Under the pieces are notes generated by a model that worked only from the letters and a program-made list of their open reading frames with translations, was not told the origin of the DNA and ran no database searches. DNA of 64,000 bases from Bradyrhizobium murdochi (lineage in GTDB: Bacteria > Pseudomonadota > Alphaproteobacteria > Rhizobiales > Xanthobacteraceae), in contig NZ_AXAU01000018.1 of the NCBI RefSeq assembly GCF_000472965.1, forward strand, positions 62,001-126,000, in the 5' to 3' direction. Below are positions 53,753 through 62,768 of the stretch, one piece after another (positions within the stretch are counted from its first letter, which is position 1; each line of letters starts with the position of its first letter). Position numbers and translations under genes: made by a program.

Positions 53753-56700
53753 TCAGCTGCTATGCCCAAGCCTTCCGAGGGTCGCGCTTCGCGAGAGTTT
53801 GCCGGAAGGAGTTCGCAAGAACGTTCCAATCTTATACGCGCGAATACTTTTAACGACAACGCCGCAATGGATTAATAGATATTCACGGATGCGCATTTCG
53901 TTCTCAGCAGTGAGTTGGCCGCCTTGGCATTCGACGCCCAGAACAAGACGGGCGGTGCCGCCCTCAGCGTCCCATTCGCCGAAACACAGCGCAGCCTCTA
54001 CTGTGTCCGGAAGCACCTTGCTTGCAGCAGCCTCAATTATCGCTGGGTAGTTGTTAACTCCAGAAACCAAAATAGTGTCGTCGCGGCGGCCGATGACGAA
54101 AACCTCCTCTTTGTTCATGCTTCCCAGATCCCCAGTGTCGAGGAAACCGTCAGGTGTCACCACGCCCGCTTCCGAAGTTCTATCGATATTCAGGGCGATG
54201 CCCGGAGCACGAACAAAAATCCTACCTATTTCGCCGTCTTGTGCGATCGACCCGCTTTCCGTGACGATTCGTATCTGGACTGACGGAAGGGGCCTTCCAG
54301 ACGATAGGATTTCGGAAGCTGCTGGCAGATTTCCATGGGTTGTGATTGTGTCGCTGCCGGATAGCGCCTTTGGCGGATGGCCCGGAGCCCCGTGCGCGAT
54401 AGGCCCACCGGCTTCCGCCATGCCATAGCCCGAAGACAGCGCGCCTCTTCTAAGTCCGACGCTTTCGTACATCGTTGCGAATTTTTGGAACACGAGGGCG
54501 GTCACCGGCTCTCCGGCCGCCACGATTAGGCGAAAATGTCTAAGGTCGATTTCCCGAAGCAATCGTGGCTTGGCTGCTCTGACCAAATGTGTGAGAGCTG
54601 CGTTGTTGACAAAAGCACAGGTAGCGCGCTCCTTCGTCGCTTCACGGAGAAACGTATAAGGAGCAGTAGCGAAGATAGAGCGATTCATCGTAACGACGCG
54701 CGCTCCTGCTAGTAGGGGAAGCAGCACCGTATTCAAAAGTCCCATCGAGTGATGGATTGGGACAAAGTTAACAATAACGTCATTCTGAGTTAGTTTCAGC
54801 CTTTCAGCTAGCTCTCTCAACCCAGTCAAGATCGCGCGATGGCTGTGGATGAAAGTGTGGCCATGTGAAGCGGATCCAGAGGACCGGAGCGCAATCGCTG
54901 GCGCGTCGACGTCGGTATTTGAAGGCTTGAGGTAAATTCCTTGATGGCAATTTCTTGCGCTGGCAGCCGGCAGCAGTTTGAGATGAGGTCGAACCCAGGC
55001 TAGCGCGCGGGTGACCTTTTCGTTGTCGCTGAATAGGGCGGCCGTTCGGGTCAGGGAAGAAAAAGAACATGTCCATTCGGCCAGCGTTGAAGCGTCCAGC
55101 ACTCTAGGTGGAGCCATAACGACCGGGAGGATATCAGCGATCAAGCTTGCTAAGAGCATCTCGATCTGAAGTGATAGATCTTCGGTTTGGATGGCGAGGA
55201 TGTCACCCGGCTTTAGTCCTTCGTTGCGGAGCCACGCCGCGGATTGCTCGACGCGTTGAAGGAGTGTACGAGGTGAGAGATAATCACAATCGCCCATATC
55301 ATTGCTTCTCAAGATCTTAAACAGCCATTCCTGTCTCGACGAAACGAGCGCGTGGCGAACGAATTCGCCCAAGCTAGAGGCTTCCTTAGCTTCAAGACCG
55401 TTTACTTCTGTAACGTAGCGGGGCACTTGGCTTAAGCGATTCACCGCTCTTACAACCGATCCGAGAAGAGCTTCCCCGTTGAAGGCAACAGCCTCCGTAA
55501 AATCGGCATCCTCCAGCTCGATACCGAAATGCTCTTCGATATTATTAAGAAGATTAACAGCACCGATTGAATCTAGGCCTAGATTTCGGAGGTCGCTGGC
55601 ATCAGTCAGCTTCGTTGTGCTGCAGCCAAGTGAGCGCGCGATAAGCGTATTAAGCGCGTCGCTAACACTAGTTTGATTGGGGGATGCAGACCTCACCGCT
55701 TCGGCGGGCATTTCCCGGACTAAATCCGGGCGCTCTGGCGACATGAGTAGCGGGTTGTCCAATAGAAAGCTTCTGATATGCCAAATATCACCTCTGTAAG
55801 CATGCATCCTCGACATAGGTTTAGGTCGGGAGCGTGATAACCAGAGTGCCTCTTCGGGCGCTACCCCTAACCGGTCTAGGGTAGTCGCGACCGCATCGAG
55901 GCTGCGAGGATTCACAATGTTCGAAACGTCCGTGAAACGCACGACATTTTCGACGGGGACATCAATGCGCCACAACTGCTCGAGCCGCGAACGCGGCGTC
56001 TCTGTTGCTAGTACAAGTTTCACGCCTCGTCGTCTTATAATCGAAAGAGCTTCGTGGATTCCTGAATAGAGATACTGCTCGACGTCCGCAAAATAATGCG
56101 GGATGCGTCCAAGCGGATGCGGGCGTGCGATGAGAGTTCCGGGCCAGAGCAAATCGTCCGGATCGACAAATAGCAACTTAATAGGCCGGGCGTGTAACCC
56201 CAGGATAAGCCGGACAACCTTTTCTGCCAAAGTTCCCGCCGGGTCGGCTTGTCCAGGAGCAACCGGTGGGCTTGAGGGAATTGAATCCTTGTCGATCGAT
56301 TGATCCGTAACGTGGGGCTTCATTACCACCCAGCTCCAGGAGCTTATCGCCGAATGATGCGGCGAGGCCGTGTACAGATCGTCCCAATACGCTCCCCCGG
56401 ATCTGGCAGTAATTTCCTCCTGATCGATGAGCACCACACCGTCCCTATCGGACATGTAGCGGGCCAGCTGTTGGTTGCCTTCGGCGATGGCCGCACTGAT
56501 TTCCGTCCACGAACTGTCATTGGACAAACCCGATCGACTAAGGCCCAATAGAAGAACGGGTGCATTCGTGTGCTGCCTGATTTCGAAGATCAGGTTATCG
56601 ACCCTTGCCAATAGTTCGGGTATACATTGCCGGACGCGCGACGGTGATGCCCAAGTCGCTTCTAGAAATCGGGCCATGAAGGAAGCAGCCGAGCAGATCA

Positions 56701-57646
56701 CAGCCGCCCAATTCTTCTCCTGCAATTCCGGACCAGGTTGCAGCATGGAAGTGACGGTAAGGCAAAGTCCGGCCTGATGGCCGACGCTTTCCAATGCCTC
56801 CGCGTGAAGCTGCATTTGACATGGCCCAATCGTAGCTACTCTTAGTAGCGCCTTAACCTGAGCCAGCAAGTCCAGTTGATAGGGCTGATATCGCTGCCGC
56901 CATCGGTTCTCGGCAGGGTAGATAGTCTTGCACTCATCGAGCGAGCGTCCGCCTATTTCGTCGGCCAGCTTCACTTCCATCAATGAATTCTCGAATGCTA
57001 GACGTTTTACTAACAGGAACCGAGCCACGGCCGATACGACTTCTGAGTCTTGTCCGAATGTCTCGGCGATTTCTCCCACGGTCTTGCTGCCGTCAAATGC
57101 TGAGGCCAAGTTCCAAAGTGCGCCTTCCATTTCCACAGGCGAGCCCAGGGGATGAGTGGCAAGCATTCCGCCGTCGGGCAGATCGAGTTTGGCGAGGCAT
57201 GCGGAGAGTTTAAGCAAGGTACTCTCTGAGACGGTAACTTCGTCGTCAATCTTTCGCCATGCGACACTGGAACGATCGAACGTGAGCGATCCGGCGAGCG
57301 AGCTCAAGACGGATGCGTAGGCATCTTGCCGCCACAAGGCTATGCGGTAAACGCGCTGTATTCTTTCAGCCTCCTCATTTCCTGACGGCCTAAGCAACAA
57401 TGATGATCGAAGGTCGGAAAACCATCTCGCTTCGACGTCCATGCTGGTACGGTCCGCATCAGCATCGAGCAATTCGGCGCTAATCTCCCTTGGCAGGTCG
57501 AACGATCGAAGAAAGCGGTAAGCGCCGGGCCCCAGAAGCATGCGGCTGCGGGCTAGCAGATGCGTAACGACAGTCCGACCGTCGGCCAATGGCAGCTCGC
57601 CTATCAGACGGGATCTGATGAACCAACCCGTTGCCGGCGCTCTCAT
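53753..57646 (-). CDS. PqqD-like / FkbH / ACP / fatty-acyl-AMP-ligase fusion protein
   Basis: 1297 residues. (1) Residues 20-95 and 165-225 look like tandem PqqD-type winged helices (RMLLGPGAYRFLRSF, SKTVGEIAETFGQDSEVVSA), the fold of RiPP recognition elements. (2) Residues 280-620 are an FkbH-type unit: SGNH-like segment, then a HAD domain with FVDPDDLLWPG near 495. (3) An acyl carrier domain has the pantetheine serine in LGLDSIGAVNLL near 691. (4) Residues 770-1290 form an adenylating domain: GYGMAEAGG, LDTGDLG, VIGRRDDTILVSGVNNYP and the Lys in PSGKLSRS. The P-loop (SGSASHGHTFIHSHR) lacks the usual lysine. Overlaps FkbM upstream by 4 bp. It may load an acid or acyl group onto its carrier; product unknown. 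Confidence 0.7.
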   Translation of the reverse strand: MRAPATGWFIRSRLIGELPLADGRTVVTHLLARSRMLLGPGAYRFLRSFDLPREISAELLDADADRTSMDVEARWFSDLRSSLLLRPSGNEEAERIQRVYRIALWRQDAYASVLSSLAGSLTFDRSSVAWRKIDDEVTVSESTLLKLSACLAKLDLPDGGMLATHPLGSPVEMEGALWNLASAFDGSKTVGEIAETFGQDSEVVSAVARFLLVKRLAFENSLMEVKLADEIGGRSLDECKTIYPAENRWRQRYQPYQLDLLAQVKALLRVATIGPCQMQLHAEALESVGHQAGLCLTVTSMLQPGPELQEKNWAAVICSAASFMARFLEATWASPSRVRQCIPELLARVDNLIFEIRQHTNAPVLLLGLSRSGLSNDSSWTEISAAIAEGNQQLARYMSDRDGVVLIDQEEITARSGGAYWDDLYTASPHHSAISSWSWVVMKPHVTDQSIDKDSIPSSPPVAPGQADPAGTLAEKVVRLILGLHARPIKLLFVDPDDLLWPGTLIARPHPLGRIPHYFADVEQYLYSGIHEALSIIRRRGVKLVLATETPRSRLEQLWRIDVPVENVVRFTDVSNIVNPRSLDAVATTLDRLGVAPEEALWLSRSRPKPMSRMHAYRGDIWHIRSFLLDNPLLMSPERPDLVREMPAEAVRSASPNQTSVSDALNTLIARSLGCSTTKLTDASDLRNLGLDSIGAVNLLNNIEEHFGIELEDADFTEAVAFNGEALLGSVVRAVNRLSQVPRYVTEVNGLEAKEASSLGEFVRHALVSSRQEWLFKILRSNDMGDCDYLSPRTLLQRVEQSAAWLRNEGLKPGDILAIQTEDLSLQIEMLLASLIADILPVVMAPPRVLDASTLAEWTCSFSSLTRTAALFSDNEKVTRALAWVRPHLKLLPAASARNCHQGIYLKPSNTDVDAPAIALRSSGSASHGHTFIHSHRAILTGLRELAERLKLTQNDVIVNFVPIHHSMGLLNTVLLPLLAGARVVTMNRSIFATAPYTFLREATKERATCAFVNNAALTHLVRAAKPRLLREIDLRHFRLIVAAGEPVTALVFQKFATMYESVGLRRGALSSGYGMAEAGGPIAHGAPGHPPKALSGSDTITTHGNLPAASEILSSGRPLPSVQIRIVTESGSIAQDGEIGRIFVRAPGIALNIDRTSEAGVVTPDGFLDTGDLGSMNKEEVFVIGRRDDTILVSGVNNYPAIIEAAASKVLPDTVEAALCFGEWDAEGGTARLVLGVECQGGQLTAENEMRIREYLLIHCGVVVKSIRAYKIGTFLRTPSGKLSRSATLGRLGHSS

Positions 57647-58410
57647 GCACGCCCTGTCCGTCGGTGTGCCACAAGGTGATAGTTATCCTCAGTTCGGCGA
57701 TCGATTTCTCGGACATCCATATTGGTCTTGAGGCACGCAGTTCTCAGGAGCTGCGTTAAACGCGCGGCAGCGTCGCCCAGAGCATGCGCATGCACCTCGA
57801 GTATCAGAGCCTCTGTCGAAAGCGCCATAGACAGAGTGTCAGGATCTAAAAGGAGCCGTTCTCCACCTTCGATATCTATCTTGGTGAAAGTCGGAATGAA
57901 GTTGAGATGTCTGTAAATGGATTTAAAGGTGAAACCCGGAACGATATGATCTGGAATTTCATCTGGGAATGCAACTCTAGTGCTTGAATCTCCCCACACA
58001 TTGCTCTTCTTGATACCGATCGGTTCATCGTGATCGCTCAGCGCCGCCGCGAGAACCACGACTTGGTTGCAGCCGTTAAGCTGAAGATTATGGCGAAGGA
58101 ACGCGAGGGCGACGGGATCCGGCTCGACGGCGATGACGTGTCCTCGTACACCGACTTTCATTGCGGCGAACACGGCATAGGGCCCGATTGAGGCGCCAAT
58201 GTCGAGGAAGCTGTCCCCTTCGCGCATGGTTTCGTCCAGAAAATCGAACACTCCTTGCTCCCAGCCCCATCGGATTTGTTCTATCCACCACTGGTGCGCC
58301 GGAATGTCCGATGAAAGGTCAAGGACAAAGCCAACCTTGCCGCGGTGGACAGAACAGCGGACTAGGCTACTCACACGGGGCGGCTCAGTCGTAGTAGGGT
58401 ACATGATCAT
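57643..58410 (-). CDS. FkbM-family SAM-dependent methyltransferase
   Basis: A 255-residue enzyme of the FkbM type. SAM motif I is GDSFLDIGASIGPYAVFAA near residue 66, followed by VIAVEPDPVALAFLRHNL and a catalytic-type acidic segment TKIDIEGGERLLL near 178. The family O-methylates sugars or polyketide/peptide products. The start at 58410 overlaps the upstream TGA (ATGA); a longer frame to 58479 is rejected. It probably adds a methyl group to the locus product; the position is unknown. Confidence 0.82.
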   Translation of the reverse strand: MIMYPTTTEPPRVSSLVRCSVHRGKVGFVLDLSSDIPAHQWWIEQIRWGWEQGVFDFLDETMREGDSFLDIGASIGPYAVFAAMKVGVRGHVIAVEPDPVALAFLRHNLQLNGCNQVVVLAAALSDHDEPIGIKKSNVWGDSSTRVAFPDEIPDHIVPGFTFKSIYRHLNFIPTFTKIDIEGGERLLLDPDTLSMALSTEALILEVHAHALGDAAARLTQLLRTACLKTNMDVREIDRRTEDNYHLVAHRRTGRA

Positions 58411-59144
58411 CCGTCCTCTTGGACCTGAATAGAAAACGATAGGGCAGAGCGCTTTTTGTCGAGCCAAGTGCGGAACCATGCTTCATCGGCTACTTCTTGC
58501 TCTGCCGCGTCCAATTCCACCTCCACTTTTCCGTCTATTCTTGAAATCCACCAGTCTTCCTCCACAAGCATGGGACCGACAAGGCTCCCCACGCTACCTG
58601 CGGTGACAGGCCTCCAGACGGCGGTGGGAAGCTCCAGGAGGCGCCTCGGTCCCATCCGTCCACCAAACGGAGCCGAAATGGGGTGGCGTGAGTATCTTTC
58701 GGCTAGCGAGTGGATGTCTTCGTCTTCATCTTCAATCATCGACTTCAATTCCCGGCAAAGGCCTTCCTCACCTATGACAATCGTTGTTAACGAGACGACT
58801 TGAAGAGCCTGCCGAAACGTTGCGATCTCATCCGTCTCTGCATTCAAAATTGCGCGAGCTTTTACCTTTTGGCGCAACACCTCATATGAGATCAGGCTTT
58901 CAAAGTCAGCCCAGGTGAAAGCAATTTGTGAGCTGAACCACCGGTTGAACTGTTCCGTCGTCAACAGCCCGCGTGATCGACGGAATCGATCGGCTTCTCC
59001 CTGTAATTCCAAATCGGTTGGAGGAGATAGCGCGAGCCTCTCGGCTTCCATACGAACTATGAGAAAGTCGTGCACGTCCGAGATGGCGTTTGCCAGCGCT
59101 CCGGATTGCCGGAGAACCTCAATGAATGTTTCCTTAAACTCCAT
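58407..59144 (-). CDS. PpiC-related peptide-maturation-like protein
   Basis: A 245-residue protein. The first half is a SurA-N-like helical region (ADRFRRSRGLLTTEQFNRWF, TWADFESLISYEVLRQKVKARAI), and the second half contains the remnant of a parvulin-like fold (YSRHPISAPFGGRMGPRRLLELP, GSVGSLVGPMLVEEDWWISRID). It resembles PpiC-related proteins found beside radical SAM RiPP maturases. It heads the operon with FkbM, the fusion protein and the oxygenase. The ATG at 59144 is preferred to the GTG at 59153. A chaperone or docking role for the peptide is inferred. Confidence 0.6.
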   Translation of the reverse strand: MEFKETFIEVLRQSGALANAISDVHDFLIVRMEAERLALSPPTDLELQGEADRFRRSRGLLTTEQFNRWFSSQIAFTWADFESLISYEVLRQKVKARAILNAETDEIATFRQALQVVSLTTIVIGEEGLCRELKSMIEDEDEDIHSLAERYSRHPISAPFGGRMGPRRLLELPTAVWRPVTAGSVGSLVGPMLVEEDWWISRIDGKVEVELDAAEQEVADEAWFRTWLDKKRSALSFSIQVQEDG

Positions 59145-59298
59145 GATAGCCACTCTAGCTGATCTGCTCGCGGTGTTGTCGCGTCGACCAGCCGGTTGTC
59201 GTATGCTGATCGAGCGCAGATGATACTTTGCTATGATTACCTAACTGCAATCAAGCAGTACAGTGTGATCCCAAGCTCGAACCGTGGAGCAAGACTCA
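59145..59298. promoter_or_regulatory. Divergent promoter region in the peptide locus
   Basis: The 154-bp gap between the maturation operon (minus strand) and the pyruvyl transferase-like gene (plus strand) must hold both promoters. It is richer in A and T than the flanking genes (for example TTTGCTATGATTACC at 59227). I cannot place exact boxes. Confidence 0.5.
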
Positions 59299-60417
59299 AT
59301 GAGCCAGAAGGTCCTAATCGTCGGCTATAATGGACTCAACAATGCTGGTGCGGACCTGAGATCTGTGATCGTCGCGCAAATGCTGCAAACGCGGAAAGCC
59401 AATGATTTTTCCCATATGACGCTCTGCACATTCGATATGTCCCGCTCAGCATACCTTCTGCCGGGAGCTCGGCAAGTCTTGCTCGGCGAAACTTTTCTTC
59501 CTGCTCTGACCTCGGCGGTATCGACGTCCGATCTGGTTGCTATTTCGGAAGGTTGCGCATTCTTTCCGAAGCCATTTGCACTTTATGCTCAAGCGCTTCG
59601 TCTCGCCGCGGATATGAACAAGCGAGCTGTCGTGTTCGGCTGCAGTGTAGGCGCTCTGCTTCGGGAGCACTATGCCGTATTGAGCGAGGCGTCTACGGAA
59701 GCACTCATTTTCACTCGTGATGAGCTAAGCTACCGTAGGCTGCAAGCGAGAGGGATAGTAGCAAGGCTAGGAACAGACCCGGTATGGGCGCTTGATCTTA
59801 GTGCGCCTGATGTCAAAGGGACTGTGGATCATGGCGTCCGTGCAAGTGCCAACCGCGACCTCATCGTTGTCTGCCCGGGATACCGGTTCGCGAATGCCGC
59901 AGCTTACGAAGTGGCCTTAGCAAAGGCATTGCGGCCCTTCGCTAGGGAAAAAGTTCTTGTCCTGGTAAGCTTTGCGAGCATCGATGACGACGTCTGTGAG
60001 CGCGTGGCGCGTCGCCTCGCTGCTCAATACATGCCCCGCAGTGCGGGTTTCAAGGAGCTATTTGCGGTGTTGACCCGTGCCCACGCGGTCGTGTCGGCAC
60101 GCTATCACGGAATCGTTCTAGGTATCTTGTCTGGTGCCGTACCGATCCTCGTCGCCCAGGACAAGCGCTTGCTCGAGCTCGGAAAAATGCTCCCTTGGCC
60201 CAATTTGGTGATCGACTGGCGGGAGATGTATCAGTCGGATCGCCTTCAACAGGCAATTGCTCATGGAATGGACCACCCTGCTGGTGTTTCAATAAGCAAT
60301 GCAGCTGTTACTTTCCGGGCATCGGCTCTAGCCATGCAGGACAAGGCACGGCGTTACATGCTCGACGACGAAGGTAAAGGCGAGCGGCGCTTTCAGCCCC
60401 GGACGCCCAGGACGTAA
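59299..60417 (+). CDS. Polysaccharide pyruvyl transferase-like protein
   Basis: A 372-residue protein in the CsaB-type family. VLIVGYNGLNNAGADLRSVI opens the Rossmann-like N-terminus, EGCAFFPKPFALYAQALRL and FGCSVGALLREHY near residue 115 follow, and the C-terminal half has CPGYRFANAAAYEVALAKAL, SARYHGIVLGILSGAVPILVAQ near 270 and a final LLELGKML. This is the PS_pyruv_trans pattern, which moves phosphoenolpyruvate-derived pyruvyl to sugars or acts as a related GT-B transferase. ATG 59299 is used, with GGAG nine bases before it; GTG 59284 is an alternative. It overlaps the convergent candidate precursor by 25 bp. Confidence 0.72.
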   Translation: MSQKVLIVGYNGLNNAGADLRSVIVAQMLQTRKANDFSHMTLCTFDMSRSAYLLPGARQVLLGETFLPALTSAVSTSDLVAISEGCAFFPKPFALYAQALRLAADMNKRAVVFGCSVGALLREHYAVLSEASTEALIFTRDELSYRRLQARGIVARLGTDPVWALDLSAPDVKGTVDHGVRASANRDLIVVCPGYRFANAAAYEVALAKALRPFAREKVLVLVSFASIDDDVCERVARRLAAQYMPRSAGFKELFAVLTRAHAVVSARYHGIVLGILSGAVPILVAQDKRLLELGKMLPWPNLVIDWREMYQSDRLQQAIAHGMDHPAGVSISNAAVTFRASALAMQDKARRYMLDDEGKGERRFQPRTPRT

Positions 60418-60719
60418 CTGAGATTGACGATCGCTTCGTTCTCTCCGATCAGTCTCTCGCTTGCAGACTGGTTTAGTATTCTAACCTGGCTGCCGATCTT
60501 CCGAAGAATTCTACTCGCCTGGGCAAGGTCCTTAATAGACTCAGACGCGAGATTCCTGATCACTATGCGCGCTTGGCTAGGCCGAATTAAATCCGCCGCG
60601 ATGGCCGGGGCAGCAATGCTCAGAGGAGCGACTGTTGCCGTAAAGGCAACGGCGCCTAGCAAAAGTCGCCGATTGGAATCCGGCGCGTCGTCAGTCTCAT
60701 CATTTTTGGACATTGCCAT
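60393..60719 (-). CDS. Small exported protein, candidate RiPP precursor
   Basis: A 108-residue protein. After a polar start (MSKNDETDDAPDS), the stretch NRRLLLGAVAFTATVAPLSI has the twin arginine and hydrophobic core of a Tat signal, with a probable AxA site before ADLIRPSQ. The mature part is helical and charged, has no cysteine, and ends in NLSYVLGVRG. The gene is 33 bp behind the radical SAM maturase on the same strand. Size and place suggest a precursor, but no core peptide is certain and the leader is unlike Nif11 types. Two close ATGs (60719, 60713) are possible. Confidence 0.45.
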   Translation of the reverse strand: MAMSKNDETDDAPDSNRRLLLGAVAFTATVAPLSIAAPAIAADLIRPSQARIVIRNLASESIKDLAQASRILRKIGSQVRILNQSASERLIGENEAIVNLSYVLGVRG

Positions 60720-60752
60720 CTGCCAAATGTTGGGCCGATAGACCGAAGAATA

Positions 60753-62705
60753 CTACAGCGCGCTAAACTTGCTAGATGATTTCTCTCTGCCCTCGATAGA
60801 GTTAAGCTGGCTACCTGAGATCACGGTCCAGCTTTCGTGTGCCGCGGTGAGTTCCACAATATCCTTGGCGCGCTGCCTAACACCCTGCGGAAACTCGTAT
60901 CCGTCCTCAATTCCCACCGATAACGATACCAAGTAATCGTCCTCAATTCCGACCAGCTTGTACCTCGCAAGGCTATCTAAGAATAAGTCGATCTCCTGTG
61001 GAGTCAGTGCGAAGTACATTGATGCCCTCTCGATCATCCGGGCTCGTGAAGTAGGCTCTCTCAGCGATAAAAACAGGGTATCCCAAGGATGTGGCAAGCG
61101 AAAAACCTGCTCTGACGAACCCGCTCTAAGATCGATGATCAGGAGACTGTGGTCTGTCCCAATTTCGATCAATGCTGAGACACCATGAACATCATGCCAC
61201 TTTGCAATTAGTTCGCAAACCCGTTGCCTCACGGGTTGGTCTCGCCAGAACACCGGAGCGGTTTCAGCGAAATAGTAGGCGATCCTCTTCGCCGAGCGTT
61301 CGTCAAGTGCGTGGTAAATTGGGGCGTACGCTGCAACTGGCTTCATTTCACCTAAACCGTATTCGGCGCTGCGCTCCAAATACGGGCTAAATCTGTCAAA
61401 TCTAATAGGCGTCACCTTACCCCAGCCGGGCGGTGGCAAATGGAAGATGGAAGGCAGTAGCTCCAACAGAGGCTCATAGTCGGACTCGCTTTCTGCTGGA
61501 ATATCGACAAGGAAGTTCCAAAGCGGCCGGACCCGGAATTGAACGCAATCCCGGAGCAGCGCTAAATTCTTCAATGCTGTGGTACCTTTGCGCAATAGCC
61601 GCAGAAGACGCGTTGACAATTGTTCAATGCCAGGTTGTATGGCGCGAATCCCGGCGCGTTGAAGCTGCCGTAAGTCGTGCTGATCGAGATTGGCCTTAAC
61701 TTCGTAGAACAAGTTTGCACCGAGATCCTCGATTTTCGGCAAGACGGTTTTAACATAACCTGCCGGCATGATGTTGTCGGTGGCTGATAGGACCACATGC
61801 GTGCCGCCATAACGGCTCCAAAGCTCTCTAATCTCGGAAGCGGCCCGACCTGGCGTCTTCTGCCGAAATCGCATCGTTTCGCCATTCAGCCCACAGAACG
61901 TGCAATGAGTCTTTTGGCCCCACCAACATCCGCGCGATGTTTCAAAAGGCACGAATACCCCTCTTGGCCGCCCAAAGCGCGATCGATCCAGCTGCTCGAA
62001 GTAGTCCTCGAATCGCGGTTGGGGCAGATCATCAAGCCGCTGCAGAGTGGTTGACCTCATGAGCCGGCGGCGGGGCAAAGAAGCGTCTCGCATGAGCTTG
62101 GCCACCAAGTCGACGAGGACGATCTCTCCCTCGCCGCTACACACATAGTCCACGAAAGGAAAGGCAGAAAGCGTACCTTCTCCCATCTCGCCTTCGCAGT
62201 TGGCTCCGCCAAACACATTGGGGATATTTGTCTTGGAAGCCTTCAACAGCTTTGCGAAAGAAAGTGAGCCTACGTGCTGCTGGAAGGTTGAAGAGAAGCC
62301 GATCAACACGTAGCTATCCCAATCGATTGCTTTCAAGGCCCAATCGTTGAAGGCGGACACTTGAGAGCGAGCCTCCAACAGTCGCGCAAACGGGTCACTT
62401 TCACCACCTCTAGTCATGAAGGCGGAACTCGTGACCAAATCCTTGTAAGCGCCGTCGGCTTGTGGATTCGCTCCAAACAAGGCTTCCGAAAAGACCCAAT
62501 CGCCAGCGAGCAAAGTAGTGGGTAGGTCGAGGATCCAATCGTAGAGTTTGTCGCCGATTTTGTCGCGGAACGCGATGTTGAGATAATGCAGGTCGACATC
62601 GACACCGGTTGCATCGTAAACTACTCGCTTTAAGGACGTAGGTCCAAGCGCAGGCCGGCGTACGTCAAAGAAGGGGTAGACTACGATTGCTATCCTTGTG
62701 CCCAT
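60753..62705 (-). CDS. B12-binding radical SAM RiPP maturase
   Basis: A 650-residue enzyme like those described as RiPP-maturation radical SAM C-methyltransferases. Residues 1-200 are a B12-binding-type domain (IDWDSYVLIGFSSTFQQHVG, NVFGGANCEGEMGEG, YVCSGEGEIVLVDL). The iron-sulfur ligands are in SRGCWWGQKTHCTFCGLNG near residue 258, spaced C-x7-C-x2-C rather than C-x3-C-x2-C, a known feature of this family. The barrel continues with SATDNIMPAGYV, EVKANLDQHDL and IQPGIEQLS; the C-terminal 200 residues are variable. Expected action: SAM-dependent modification, likely C-methylation, of a peptide. It is followed by the candidate precursor. Confidence 0.85.
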   Translation of the reverse strand: MGTRIAIVVYPFFDVRRPALGPTSLKRVVYDATGVDVDLHYLNIAFRDKIGDKLYDWILDLPTTLLAGDWVFSEALFGANPQADGAYKDLVTSSAFMTRGGESDPFARLLEARSQVSAFNDWALKAIDWDSYVLIGFSSTFQQHVGSLSFAKLLKASKTNIPNVFGGANCEGEMGEGTLSAFPFVDYVCSGEGEIVLVDLVAKLMRDASLPRRRLMRSTTLQRLDDLPQPRFEDYFEQLDRSRFGRPRGVFVPFETSRGCWWGQKTHCTFCGLNGETMRFRQKTPGRAASEIRELWSRYGGTHVVLSATDNIMPAGYVKTVLPKIEDLGANLFYEVKANLDQHDLRQLQRAGIRAIQPGIEQLSTRLLRLLRKGTTALKNLALLRDCVQFRVRPLWNFLVDIPAESESDYEPLLELLPSIFHLPPPGWGKVTPIRFDRFSPYLERSAEYGLGEMKPVAAYAPIYHALDERSAKRIAYYFAETAPVFWRDQPVRQRVCELIAKWHDVHGVSALIEIGTDHSLLIIDLRAGSSEQVFRLPHPWDTLFLSLREPTSRARMIERASMYFALTPQEIDLFLDSLARYKLVGIEDDYLVSLSVGIEDGYEFPQGVRQRAKDIVELTAAHESWTVISGSQLNSIEGREKSSSKFSAL

Positions 62706-62768
62706 TAGCTGATTGCTTCAAAACCTTCGCGGGCTACGCCGTTGCCACGCGACGGCGACACCCTTCAT

